From the NCBI GenBank assembly GCA_050084985.1, contig JBITNC010000001.1, positions 90,644,001 through 90,708,000 on the forward strand: DNA of 64,000 nt, read 5' to 3'. A program made the position numbers and the translations under genes. Every line of letters starts with the position of its first letter. Position 1 is the first letter of the stretch. Of the stretch, positions 31,761 to 42,314 are shown piece by piece. The notes under the pieces were generated by a model that saw only the letters and a list, made by a program, of their open reading frames with translations, was not told the origin of the DNA and ran no database searches. The stretch is from Nageia nagi (Eukaryota; Pinophyta).

Positions 31761-32150
31761 CCTAATATCACCAGTAGGAGATCTAATACATTATAGAGAC
31801 CATATCTTATGGTATCCTAGAGTATCATCGTAAGTGACAATAGAGGAGGACTTGAGTGTTGTAGAAGAATGGAAACCGTTGCACTACTTCCCCTTCAAAC
31901 CTCCAAGTAATGGAGGATGAGTGAACTCTCCTTATAAGATTAAGTTGATATAAGATTATGAGAATTACACGAATGAATACGCTTCCCCTACATACATGCA
32001 TATTTTTTGTAGGATGAAAGGAACCTTGAAGTTAGAGCGTAAAGGGAGCTTCCAAAATTTTCACTCTACCTGAAATTGCAAGTGAATGAAGAAGCTTTCA
32101 ATAATCTCAGGGCATGCTAAGGGGATACGTAGGCCAGGAGGAGAGAAGAA
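31761..32150. other. Intergenic DNA, no gene recognised
   Basis: About 390 bp between segment D and the poly(A) end of the LINE. No frame or repeat of note. Confidence 0.5.
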
Positions 32151-32167
32151 TTTTTTTTTTTTTTTTT
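32151..32167 (-). other. Poly(A) tail of the LINE (T17 on the plus strand)
   Basis: Seventeen consecutive T lie just downstream, in minus-strand sense, of the ORF2 remnant, the normal 3' end of an L1-type element. Confidence 0.8.
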
Positions 32168-33120
32168 ATAGTTTAAAATGAGCTTCTATTAAACCAATAA
32201 TATTGTTACAAAATTTACAGAACTTTATATCAGAATATAGATTTCTCAAAACTGTCTGAAAATTTCTGAAAGACTTATTGAAGATTTCTCCATGACATTG
32301 CTGAATACTTCAAAGGAGCTGACATTGTTGAATACTTCAAAGGAGCTTTTTGAAGTCACGTAGCTGAGGAGCGAGAATCTTGGCATATCGTGTAGTTGTA
32401 TGAAGTCTCGAAGTTTGTCTAACGTCCAAAAATATGCTGAGAACTGCATTATAGTAAATCTATATTCTCAAATCTACTAGCGGATGCTAGATTTTGAATT
32501 GCCAACAATTGATTAGTGGATTCCATGGAAGGAGATTTGAAAGCTCAAGGCCAGTTTTTGGATCTGTAGAAGAGTAAGCCGCCCAGATATTGCTCAAATG
32601 AACTCCAAGTTTATCTCACAAAGCATCAACAGGGCTGCATTGATTTTGTAAATATTCTATTATTTCGCTCAATCCACAAAGACCAACAAATCATTGCAGG
32701 GGTAGAGTACCAGATTACTAGTGGGATTTTACAAGTGGCCGGGTAGCACCAAGACTGCAGCAATAGACTAATGTTTTGAGGAATGACCCAAGTAAATGAG
32801 AAGGTATTTATGAAGCGACAACAGAGAAAAAGGGCAGTGTAATAGTAAGCGAGAGCCAGTCTCTCTGCATCATTGCACAAGACACAATTTAATTTTTCAG
32901 ATAAACCCCTTTCAAATAATTGCTCCCCACGAAGAAATTTATTATGAATGGCAGTCCATAGGAAGAAGTTAGCTTTAGGCCATGCCTTGGACCTCCAAAC
33001 TTTGTGCAATACTGCAGGGGACCATTATGATAACACATGTGGAGCAAGCATCTTATATGCAGACCGAACAGAGTAGTTTCCATTTGCTGAGGGAGCCCAA
33101 GTAATTCTGTCTTCTGCATC
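32168..33120 (-). pseudogene. LINE ORF2 C-terminal zinc-binding (zf-RVT) region and 3' untranslated region
   Basis: The minus-strand frame 32626-33009 contains KVWRSKAWPKANFFLWTAIH, then RGEQLFERG and NCVLCNDAE, the Trp- and Cys-containing zf-RVT domain that ends plant L1 ORF2. Frameshifts break it on both sides (33119 to 32889 is another frame of the same region). From about 32600 down to the poly(A) no coding is visible. A tandem 'cttcaaaggagctgacattgttgaata' type duplication lies at 32300-32350. Confidence 0.8.
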
Positions 33121-33850
33121 AGGCTTTAGTTTTTATAGAAAAAACACTGAATCTAGTGCTTGAATTTCAGCACTATATGCTGGAAGTAATATACTTAGTG
33201 CCCGCCATTTGAAAAGTTTATTTCCTTCAACTTCTATCTTTTCAATATAGTCAAATACATCTTCTCCCCATAAAGAACTAAGAAAGGGACGAATTTGTTT
33301 GAATTGATCAATCTTACCAAGCGGAGATGAAGTTAACCATGTATCATCCCAAAAATGGACGTTGCTCCCTATTCCCAATTCCCATTTGAGAATATGCATG
33401 ATATGGGATCTTGCTTTCCTCAAATAGTTCCAAAACATAGATCCAATAGGCAAGTCTGCATTTCTGAATTTCTTGTATAGATGGATGAACTGTCAGGAGA
33501 GTGTCGTCTGCAAACTGTGAGTGAGTGACTAGTTGAACAAATTGATTTAGTTGCAGCCCTTTGATAAGACCCATGGATTGAAGGTGATTTAATCCTTTGC
33601 CTAATGCTTCTGCCATAATTATAAACAAATAAGGCGAGATAAGATCCCCTTGGCATAGTCCACGAGTACTTTTGAAATTACCTTCTGCACTACCATTGAT
33701 CAGAACAGTGAATGTTGTATTTCTAATTAAGCCATGGATTCAAGCAATCCATCTTTCATCAAAGTCAAACTTTCTCATGATGCCTAATAGGAAGGACCAG
33801 TTCACTCTATCGAAGGCTTTCTTCATATCTAATTTTATGAGAAATCCTTT
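33121..33850 (-). pseudogene. LINE ORF2 reverse transcriptase core and connector, with internal deletion
   Basis: From high to low coordinates the frame gives LIKLDMKKAFDRVNW (motif A with catalytic Asp, about 33770-33835), GLCQGDLISPYLF (motif B, about 33635-33670) and QFADDTLL (motif C with the catalytic Asp pair, about 33495-33520). Directly after IQEIQKCR the sequence jumps into the later SMFWNYLRKARSHI and FWDDTWLTSSPLG blocks (33453-33133), skipping the thumb and part of the connector. Motifs A to C keep the catalytic aspartates, but stops, frameshifts and the deletion kill the enzyme. Confidence 0.85.
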
Positions 33851-34840
33851 CTTGACTGAAGATTTCAAAGAATGCTTGTTCCCGTTTTCCTTCCTCCTCC
33901 CTTAACAAGGATTGATAAAAGCAGGTAATGTGATCATCTAATTCATCTGGTAATGAGATAATGCTTCCATCCGACTTGGACAGGCTAGATATCCTGTTTG
34001 TTGCCCTATGATCCATTGTACATATATGAAAGAATTTGGTATTCTTATCACCTTCCCTTAACCATTTTAATCTAGATTTTTGCTTCCAGATTATTCCCTC
34101 GTGAAGATATACTGCATCAAGTTGTTGAGATTGAATATGTTCCTAGTCCAGAAGTATATCATCATGTTCACTTTGTAATTTTAACTCTACCTGCTGCAAC
34201 TCCTTCTCTAGGCTTACCCTCTTCTCAGAAATATTGCCAAAAGAATGCTTATCCCAAAATTTTAGCATCTCTTTGAGTTGTCTAATTTTAATTGCAAATA
34301 TAAACATTTTTGTTCCCTGTAAAGTAGGTTCTTCCTTCCACCAACCTTCTACGAGTTTTGCAAAAGATGGATGGGAGAACCACATTCTTTCAAAGCGGAA
34401 TGGTGAGCCTCTTTATTTGGATGGCAGATCAACATTAGTACTATTGGCCAATGATCTAAGCCACTATGATCCAAGACTTTCCATTGAGAGACTATCCCTT
34501 GCTCTATCCATTTAGAGGAAATCAGGAATCTGTCTAATTTTTCCATAACTTTACAATGAGCTTTCTGTTTGTTTGTCCAAGTATAGTTCCCTTGTTTACA
34601 AAGTGGTTCAAGCAATTAATTTTTTTCAATGAACTCATTAAATAGGATATCTCTCTTCTCAAGCTTTTGTCTGCGTCCTAGTTTTTCAGACAGGGATCTG
34701 ATGGCAAAAAAATCTCCTGCCAGCAAACAGGGGACATCATTGTGTTCATCTAGCCATTTGGATATTTGTCTCCAGCACTCACCTTCTGCGCAAACTCTTA
34801 GAGAGCATAGACATTTGTAAGACGGATTAAATCCTGACAC
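33851..34840 (-). pseudogene. LINE ORF2: endonuclease C-terminal half and linker to RT
   Basis: The order on the minus strand is CWRQISKWLDEHNDVPCLLA then GDFFAIRS (apurinic-type endonuclease, about 34710-34790), GNYTWTNKQKAHCKVMEKLD and RFLISSKW (34349-34600), then DHSGLDHWPIVL, the endonuclease C-terminus, and the helical linker LKEMLKFWDKHSFGNISEKR (34143-34385) and LKWLREGDKNTKFFH (about 34050). The catalytic-type residues of GDFNAI have drifted (Asn to Phe). The open frame 34616-35143 is only partly real: its residues encoded above about 34840 are antisense to ORF1. Confidence 0.82.
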
Positions 34841-34919
34841 CAACACTTTAAATAAAAAATAAAAAGGATCGATCTGAGGAAGGAGACAGACTAGAACCGT
34901 AACTGAAAGGAAACAGATT

Positions 34920-36169
34920 GTAATCAATGGCCGCTGGTTTGGGGGACCCTCTAGCCCCCTTGGATATTCTTCTTTTCGTGATGCAGTAAGACACAAACTG
35001 CTGGGTTCTGGGGAGACAGTGCAACCAGATGTAATAATCAAAGATTCATCTTGCCTAAATGAGATCCCTTGAAGACAGAATCTAGATGCTTGCACGCTAT
35101 GGAGAATGAACCAAAAATAACCATTCAGAATGAAAGTGTTCATAGCGAAATAGCGATGCTTGAGTCATGGGCCCTGATATGTAAATTCCTGGGTGTTAAG
35201 ACTCAATCACCGTTCTATTAAAACTTGGGTGTCTCAAAATTGGAACACTCGAGGTGAGGTATCACTTAATTTCTGTTCTGATGGCTATTTTATAGCCTTA
35301 TTCACCATTGAAATTGATAAAGATCAGGTCTTTGAGGGGGGACCATCGTTTCATGGAAGAGTCGGTCTTTTTATGAAGCCCTGGCACACAAGGTTTAAGC
35401 CTGATGAAGAATCACAATCATCTGCTCCAGTGTGGGTTAGATTACCAAAGTTACCCAGAGCACTTTGGAAATAAGATGTCTTTACTGCCATGGGGAATGC
35501 CATAGGAGATTACATGGGTGTATTTGAAGAGACTTAGAATACAGAAACAATACTCTACGCCAGATTATAAAAATCAACTCCCCTCTGCCAACACAAATTA
35601 AAATCGATCTCCCTTTCGATGATATGGTCTACTTAGTGTCCATTGATTATGAAAATTTACCATTTAGATGCAAGATTTGTTCAGATTATGGGCATCTTAC
35701 AAAAGTCTGCCCCTACACTCAATAGCAAACGGCAGACCTTGCGATACCTAATGATGGCTTTCAAGCCCCAAAACGAAAGCAACAGGCCACAAATTGCAAT
35801 GAACATGGGAAAGATATACAGACAATCAACTCATTCCAAAGCCTTCAAACTTCTAATCAATTGGATGAAATGCAGGATATTATGGAGCAAATAGAAGAAG
35901 ACATTACTCAAATCATCGCTAATCAGGTACTAAATGACGAAGGTTATTCATTAGAACAAACTATAACGAAACTACAAGCAGTACCAGAGCCTTCTCCTCA
36001 ACCCATGGGATTGAATATGGAAGACATATTCAGTAAGAAAACTGATATACCAAACCTTGTTATAGATCAATCTATAGTTCATACAGGGCCACTACACAAT
36101 GGATCTCAAAAAAAGTCCAACCATCAAGCAAACCCCCAATTTAGTGAAGATACCTATTGTTGGCAATAA
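34920..36169 (+). pseudogene. LINE ORF1 (DUF4283-type nucleic-acid-binding protein), inverted relative to ORF2
   Basis: Plant L1 ORF1 binds the element RNA. The plus-strand sequence starts about 34925 with GGPSSPLGYSSFRDAVRHKL, passes KTWVSQNWNTRGEVSLNFCS (35223-35280), GRVGLFMKPWHTRFKPDEES (about 35360-35415) and APVWVRLPKLPRALW, which is the core DUF4283 pattern, and reaches a zinc knuckle FRCKICSDYGHLTKVCPY at about 35660-35715 (CX2CX4HX4C). Stops at 35472-35474 and 35538 and frameshifts after 35600 break it; the remainder to 36169 is a low-complexity tail. Confidence 0.82.
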
Positions 36170-36297
36170 TCGAAATACGGATCGTATATCGAACCAATAA
36201 AAACGAAATCAAGAAGCCATAGCAAACATTGAGTAAGGCAGTCGAAGGAAGTTGGAGGAGCTTCTACGCTGCAAAAAAATTCATGTTTCTCAATGAT

Positions 36298-36640
36298 TAT
36301 TACATCCTGAATACTAGGGGACTCCATGACCCCTTGAAAATAAGTTTTATTAGACCTAGAGTTCTTTTTCTACAAGAATAAAAAAATGTCAGAAGCAGGT
36401 AAGTAAAAAAATAAATTTTGGTATAAAAGCTCATATTTTTGCTACAAATTCAAATGGACAATAAGGTGGTCTCATCTCTATTTGGGATACTTCATAGTTA
36501 GAATTTAGACTAGATTATGCAAGTGACAATTGGATGGCAATTTGGTGTAAAAGCCATGCTTTAGGTTTAATTTTTGGTTTTATAAATATTTCCTTGCATG
36601 AAAACTTAGGCTTAAAATTTGAATGGTGTCTTAAATTTAA
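36298..36640 (+). pseudogene. LINE ORF2 endonuclease N-terminal part, inverted segment
   Basis: In the plus-strand frame from 36298 the blocks ILNTRGLHDPLKISFIRPRV and LFLQE match the 'NTRGL...K...LFLQET' start of plant LINE endonucleases, including the catalytic-site Glu of QE. About 90 bp on, TNSNGQ*GGLISIWDTS matches the 'ASGGLL..W' block. It ends near FGFINIF, about where the minus-strand part resumes at TNVYAL (about 34830). Stops are frequent. Confidence 0.75.
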
Positions 36641-36846
36641 ATACTTAAGGTTTGTATTATTACCAACGTTTCATAGGTATTTTGTGGGAGGAATCTACAT
36701 AAGTGGATTTTGAAATCCAATAGCGAAGAACCTGGTATTATGTTGGGTTTAGAAGTTTGGAATAACAAGGAGCATTTTGATCTTGATCTCAAATGAAATT
36801 GTTGATAGGTATAATCAAATTTATACATAGGCTATATTTTGGCCTA

Positions 36847-37014
36847 AACATTATTTGAATTAATGCCCATATATTCCATTTGTTCAAATAGTTTGATGGC
36901 TTCCTTGTTATAACCTTTCCTTGGATACCCTACAATCATTGCAGTCCATGAAATTATTTCTTCATTGTAATTCTCAAGATGGTGTTTCTCTACTATCAAA
37001 TAGTGCATAGACCT
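36847..37014 (-). pseudogene. PPR protein gene fragment, reverse strand
   Basis: The minus-strand frame gives 56 uninterrupted residues: RSMHYLIVEKHHLENYNEE, then IISWTAMIVGYPRKGYNKEA and IKLFEQMEYMGI. SWTAMI.GY...G...EAI.LFEQM is a textbook L/S PPR motif pair. Just upstream, in another frame (37020-37090), NVVIWSGLLGAY is also PPR-like. No further motif is found, so this is a broken piece of a host organellar RNA-binding protein gene between two transposons. Confidence 0.8.
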
Positions 37015-37106
37015 TTTGTACAAGTTCTATAGGCACCAAGCAAACCAGACCATATTACAACATTAGGATTAATTGGAATACTATTTATAAAAATCTTTTG
37101 CTTCAT

Positions 37107-37111
37107 CTATA
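37107..37111. repeat. Left target-site duplication of the solo LTR (CTATA)
   Basis: CTATA directly before the LTR end at 37112 and again at 39147-39151. Confidence 0.9.
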
Positions 37112-37819
37112 TGTTGTTCTTCGAGTGACACTGAGAGGGGGGGGGTGAATCAGTGTATATAAAAATTATCACTATCCAATCTTCTTTAATAATGATAGAT
37201 TAAAAGCTAGAGAAAATGAGCAAGCACACCAGTACATCACACAACACCAGATGTAACGAGGTTCACCAGTTTGGCTACATCCCCGAAAATGACTGCTTGG
37301 ACACCAATCCAAATCCAGCCATTAAAGAAAGCTTACAGATTCACAGCACCAACTGTGAAGGGTAGCACCAACTACCACTTTGAGAATAGCAGCACCTACT
37401 GCTTGGAGCACCAACTCCAGCTCTCAAATCCACTCCAGCTCTCAAATCCACAGCACCAACTGTGAAGGGTAGCACCAACTACCACTTTAGAATTAGCAGC
37501 ACCGACTGCTTGGAGCACCAACTCCAGCTATCAAGCACCAACTTGATAGAACATTCAAATGGAGAAAAGATTCTGTTCTAGAAGACCCTCAATGGTCTAG
37601 CTCTAATGCTCACTTCATACACTTCGGATATTTCACTTTACACACAGCACTTGCTTTCACTCACTTCTCTGCTCACCACATTCATGCGATTACCTGTGTT
37701 TTTATACTTTACTTTTCGCACTTCTCTTCACACACTCTGCACACACTTCGCACACACTTCACTTCCTTTTTTTTATTACACGAGAAACCAACCCTTATAT
37801 CTGCATGTCCCATTACCTG

Positions 37820-38045
37820 CTTCACTTCTCCTTGAGCTGTGAAACCGCAACTACCACTTTTCTTGAGCTGTGCACTCATAACTTCCTTTCTCCTCGAGCT
37901 GTGCAATCATAACTTGCATTGTCCTCCAGCTGTGCAATCTCACCTACTTCTCTCCTCGAGCTGTGCACTCATTACTTGCATTATTCTCAAGCTGTGCAAT
38001 CTCAGCTACTTCTCTCCTCGAGCTGTGCACTCATAACTTCTTGCC
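37820..38045 (-). repeat. Minisatellite in the solo LTR, about 37-bp units
   Basis: Six or seven units of the type CTCGAGCTGTGCACTCATAA follow each other, with alternating endings. The plus-strand frames 37839-38145 run through them and are artefacts. Confidence 0.8.
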
Positions 38046-38850
38046 ATTTCCACACTGTTCACACTGCAACTCTCTGCACCTTTTCTTACATCCATTTTTC
38101 ACATTATTCCTATACTTAACCGTTACACATCAAGAACACTCCTAGAAACTGTTCCTGTCATTATACGTTATCAACAGAATCCTTGTTTGTAACTGACGAA
38201 CGCCTTTATTTCTCAGACAGAGTTGTTTTGACAAGTATACCTCTTTCTTCATGAATTTCAGCTAATTCCGGATTCTTTTATTCTTCACTATGGTGTTTCT
38301 TACGATTCCGGACCCTTTGTCTTCTTCATAATAGCTTTTCTGATAATTCCGGACTCTTTTCCTCGCTTACCGGATGTTTACTATATATATTGTGTTGTCA
38401 TCATTCTCCGAACTCTGGAAATAGAATAAAACGCTTTCCGCATGATGTCATCATTTCCGGACCTTTACCTCCGGACGTTTGTTTCTGGATCTTTACCTCC
38501 GGACGTTTGTTTCCGGACTTTTGAACTCTGCATACTGATGTCATCACTTCCGGACTCCGGAAATAGAGTAAAACGCTTCTTGCATGATGTCATCATCTTC
38601 ATACTCCGGAAGAGAGTTCCAATGTTTTTGCGTGGCTCTCCGGACTTTTCAACACCAACTGCTAACGTCATCTTCTCCGGACACTTATCTCCGGACTTTT
38701 GTCTCCGGACTTTTCAATCTCTCTTTGCCGATCTCATTTCTGCATTCCGGAATGCTTTGTTCGCTGACTCCGGCTCTTTGATTATTCTTTGCTGACCTCA
38801 TCGTCTCCGGAACCCGGTTCCATTCACAAATGTGAACATCGTTCTCCCCG

Positions 38851-38858
38851 TGACGTCA
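38851..38858 (-). promoter_or_regulatory. Palindromic bZIP-type site TGACGTCA in the solo LTR
   Basis: Same position in the LTR as 4484-4491 of element A, unmutated here. Function is inferred only from its conservation and known bZIP preference. Confidence 0.4.
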
Positions 38859-39146
38859 TCTCTTGCTTCCGGAATGTTTTACTCGCTGGCTCCGGCACTT
38901 TGATCGCTCCTTGCTGACCTCATCACTTCCGGACTCCGGTTTTGGGTGAAGGCCCGAAATCGCTGATGTCATTTCTTCCGGAACTAGATCAACCAATCAC
39001 ACTTCTCTTCCGGAACACAGTTAAACCTCCGAAACCCGATCAAACAGTCTCGCTTCACTTCCGGAACTTAGTTAATCCTCCGGAACCCGATCAATATCTT
39101 GTTGACAACAATTACAATCACACTTCTCAATCACACATACTCAACA

Positions 39147-39151
39147 CTATA
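39147..39151. repeat. Right target-site duplication of the solo LTR (CTATA)
   Basis: Equals 37107-37111. Confidence 0.9.
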
Positions 39152-39365
39152 AGAAAAGATCAACCATCTATGTATAGTGTTCTATTGTGAGTATAATACA
39201 ATATTAATCCTTTACTAATTTGAAGTAGTGATAGCCTCAATGGTGGAAAAATATTATCAAGAGTTGCATATCTATAACTTCATTTTCCATTAATCTAGTT
39301 AATGGCTCACCAAAAGGCTACTTTAGTAGCTCAAGAGGTCTTAGATAGGGTGATCCCATCTCCTT

Positions 39366-40745
39366 GCTCTTTTCACATTATGGAAGAAGCTCTTGGTAGG
39401 TCAATCATAAAAGCAAAGAGATAAAATAAAATCAATGGTCCTTGAATAAGTATCTAAGTCCCTAATCTGACTCATATCCAATTTGTAAATGATACTCTTC
39501 TTTTGGGAAATGTAATGATTGATGAAGCTAGAACTATAAAATCAATATTGGACAAATAAAAAGAGCTACTTCCTAGTATACTAGTTTTGATAATTTTTTT
39601 TATCTACTTCATGGATACTCACATTACTAGGAAAAACAAGATTAAAAAACATAAATTGCAAGATAGAAAATCTAACTTCTTCTTAACTTAACTTACCTCT
39701 CTTTGAAGGATGACCTAAAAATGCTCACTGGGATAATATATTGGAAAGAATCAATAGGAACTTAGTAAGTTGGAGATGTAATTTCCTTGGTTAAGCTAGG
39801 AATGTCCCACTGATTTAGTCCACTCTTAAAAGTGCACAAATCTATATGCTATCAATGTTTAAAATCACAGTAAAATTGGTAGATAAGGTGGACTCCATAT
39901 GTAGAGAATTTTTGTGGAGAGGCATTGGAGAAAGGAAAATATATCATTTAGTTGATTGGGAGATATTTTGTCTACTAAATTAATTTGGAGGTCTAGCTTA
40001 AACAATATCATATTACTCAACAAAGCTTCAACAACAAAGTTAGTATGGAGATTAGCAAACTCGAAAGAGACTCAATGGTCAATAATAATGAAAGTAAAAT
40101 ATATTCAAAATCGGGATCCAATTTTAATTTTAAAGAAAAATTATATTTCTAGAGGATCTTCTATTTGAAACCATTTATAGGAAGTTGTATAAATCATTAA
40201 GGAAAAATGTGATAGAAGTTAGGGATAGGCACTCAAATCAACTTCCGGGAGGACAATCAACATTACTTAAGCCCCCTTACCTATCTTCAAATTTTAACAA
40301 TACTAAGAGAAACACTACAGAGATATTAGGGAACCAACATCAAAGATTACAAGTTAATGGATGGAAATGGAGCATATAGTTGGAAGGAATACAATAATAA
40401 TAGGGAGCTAAAGGATCTACTAAATATTCTACATGACATGATAAGTAATCATATCACTTACTTAGATGCACTAGATAGTTTAGAATGGATTTGATCAATA
40501 GTAAAGGATTATACAATTAAGTTTGGCTATATTAGTAGCTTGAAACCTCCTTTAAAAAAGGAATCATGCTAGAATATATGGAGCTACAAAGGAATTCCTA
40601 AAATGAAGATATTTACATGATTAGTGTTTCATAAAAAGATTCTTGCCTAGGATAATCTTATTAAAAGAGCATTCCATGAGCCTAAAGGATGCATCTTATA
40701 TAAATGCAAGAAAGAAATAATCACTCAACTATTCATGATGTTCTT
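39366..40745 (+). pseudogene. Second LINE: ORF2 RT C-part, connector and zinc domain, heavily decayed
   Basis: A plus-strand relic different from the LINE at 32-36 kb. It shows HIMEEALGRSIIKAKR (about 39377-39424), LTHIQFVNDTLLLGN (about 39470-39515; the FADD catalytic box has become FVND), then the connector blocks with LVWRLANSKETQWSIIMKVK (about 40045-40105), and the zf-RVT part IWSYKGIPKMKIFT near 40570 with KRAFHEPKGC at 40665-40695. Stops, many of them Trp to TAG or TGA, are found every few dozen codons. No poly(A) tail is obvious downstream. Confidence 0.78.
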
Positions 40746-40799
40746 GAGAGTATAAATGTATTCTCTATTAAATATTTTATTGAGAAAAGTTATCATTGT

Positions 40800-41045
40800 T
40801 GTAAACATGTAGAATATACAGAACAAAATGAAGTAGAATTACAAGTATACAAAATAAAACGAAGCAAAATTCTAGGTATGCATAACACAACGAAGAAGAA
40901 GGAAAATTATAGGTATACAAAAAAGAAATGAAGTAAAATTCTAGGTTTGCAAAACAAAATAAAGTAGAACTAGAATTGCAAGTATATATAACAAAATGAA
41001 GCAAAATTACAGGTAAGTAGAACAAAACGAAGCAAAATTCCAAAA
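40800..41045 (+). repeat. Degenerate tandem array, about 33-38 bp units
   Basis: Seven or so units of the type 'acaaaatgaagcaaaattacaggtat' follow one another. Open frames on both strands here (40704-40931 plus, 40777-41043 minus) reflect the repeat. Confidence 0.75.
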
Positions 41046-42247
41046 TGGAGTTACATAGTCAAAACAAAGCAAACTTGTAGAACATATAAAATGAATGTAT
41101 ATATATAATAAAACAAAGCACAAACTTTCACAAAAGTGGTAGCATAGAGAAAGCATGCAAACTATTTGACAAAGTGTTGAGACTAATATAAAAAGGTATA
41201 TTTAATTATAATTTCAATTTTCTAAGTGGCAACATATAGAAAGCGTGCAAACTATTTGAAAAGTGTTGAGATAAATAAAAGGGGCATATTTAGTTGCAGT
41301 TTATTTTCTCTTTTTATTGAAAATGATATCTATGCATGATTGATTGACAAGTAAATTTATGGAGAATTGAGAGTAATAGAAAGATGATTGCATTTAAGAA
41401 TAAGATGTGATATTGAAATATGTATTGCTAGTAAAAGAGCTCAAGTTTTGCATGAAAATTTGTGAAGAGAAGCTTAAATCCGAAAATAAAAAGTTAATAT
41501 TTTTATTATTGATAAAAATAATATATATGATTTGAAAAGTAGGAAAAGCTAGTTTGAATTTTTATCATATTTCCTTGGAGAATTATGGAAAAATATAGAT
41601 TCATATTTTTTCCATAACTTTCTTGTACGATATCCATTTAGGTTGAAATTTTGAGGGGAATTCATGAAAAAATACCTTAACATACCTAGAAAATGGTTTA
41701 GCTTTTTATAAAGGATAAAGGAGAAAAAAATATTAAAGTGAGGCTAATTTTTTAAGGCTTTGTTTTGGTGAATACAATAAGAGAGAGAGTTGTTGTTGTA
41801 GTTTTTTAATGAAGAGTGTGTGAGAAAGTGTTGTTGTTACATTTTAGTAAAGAATGTTTTGATGTAATATGCTAATAGAACAAAGAGGGTTCTGGTTTAA
41901 ATGAAGGCATGTTTATATATTATTTTAATAATCAATTTGTGAAACCTAGTGGGTGCTAAGCTTAGGGGTTAGTGCTCCTTTCAGTTAGTGATGATAAAGT
42001 GAGGTAGATCAATGTATTTCCTTCAAGCAGGTGTTGGTAAAAGTGGTGTAAAGATTTGCTTTGTAGAGGCTAGATTTGGATAGTAGATCCAATCATTCAT
42101 TTTTGTGGATGTAGCTAAAACGGTGAACCACATGACATATTATGTTTTATGCTAAATGTAATGTATGTTTGATTTTTTTACTTTATGCATTGAAATTTTA
42201 AGCTACACTTATTCAGCCCCCCTCTTAGTGATATAGTGTGATAAACA
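41046..42247 (+). repeat. Putative 5' LTR of element D (left end not defined)
   Basis: The right end is set by ATAAACA at 42241-42247, two bases before a primer site. The last 150 bp resemble the end of the A LTR ('ggatgtagctaaaacggtgaacc', then 'cagcccccctcttagtg'). The left end cannot be fixed without a 3' LTR; candidate TGTTGAG starts are at 41175 and 41266. No gene is seen in this stretch. Confidence 0.55.
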
Positions 42248-42249
42248 AT

Positions 42250-42261
42250 TGGTATCAAAGC
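42250..42261 (+). other. Primer binding site of element D
   Basis: TGGTATCAAAGC, one base different from the A and B sites. Confidence 0.8.
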
Positions 42262-42314
42262 ATCAGGTTATTAGGTTAAAGCTTAATAAACTTGGGTAGA
42301 TCTTAGTTTGCACT

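Larger units (their letters stand above)
32151..36660 (-). mobile_element. L1-type LINE with inverted 5' part (twin-priming structure)
   Basis: The 3' part (ORF2 endonuclease C-half, RT and zinc domain) reads on the minus strand from about 34840 down to a poly(T) run at 32151-32167, the poly(A) tail seen from the plus strand. The 5' part (ORF1 and the N-terminal third of the endonuclease) reads on the plus strand from about 34920 to 36640. The endonuclease is split between the two: the plus part ends about where the minus part starts. This is the product expected when the second cDNA primer starts within the element RNA. A target duplication was looked for near 32140 and beyond 36600 and not found. 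Confidence 0.8.
37112..39146 (-). repeat. Solo LTR of the element A family, reverse orientation
   Basis: On the minus strand it runs from TGTTGAGTATGTGTGATTG (39146) to CACTCGAAGAACAACA (37112), the same ends as the element A LTRs, over 2035 bp. A perfect 5-bp duplication flanks it and there is no internal sequence, the product of recombination between two LTRs. It is much richer in CCGGA than the LTRs of A (about 20 occurrences between 38270 and 39090), where the matching places read TCCGAA, TCTGGA or TCCAGA. It also carries two tandem arrays not seen in A: an approximately 105-bp duplication of 'agcaccaact' blocks at 37340-37550 and units of 'ctcctcgagctgtgcac' at 37820-38045. Confidence 0.92.

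Noticed and set aside
34840-35143. N-terminal half of the minus-strand frame 34616-35143 as part of the endonuclease
   Set aside because: The opposite strand encodes recognisable LINE ORF1 here; only the part below about 34840 fits endonuclease.
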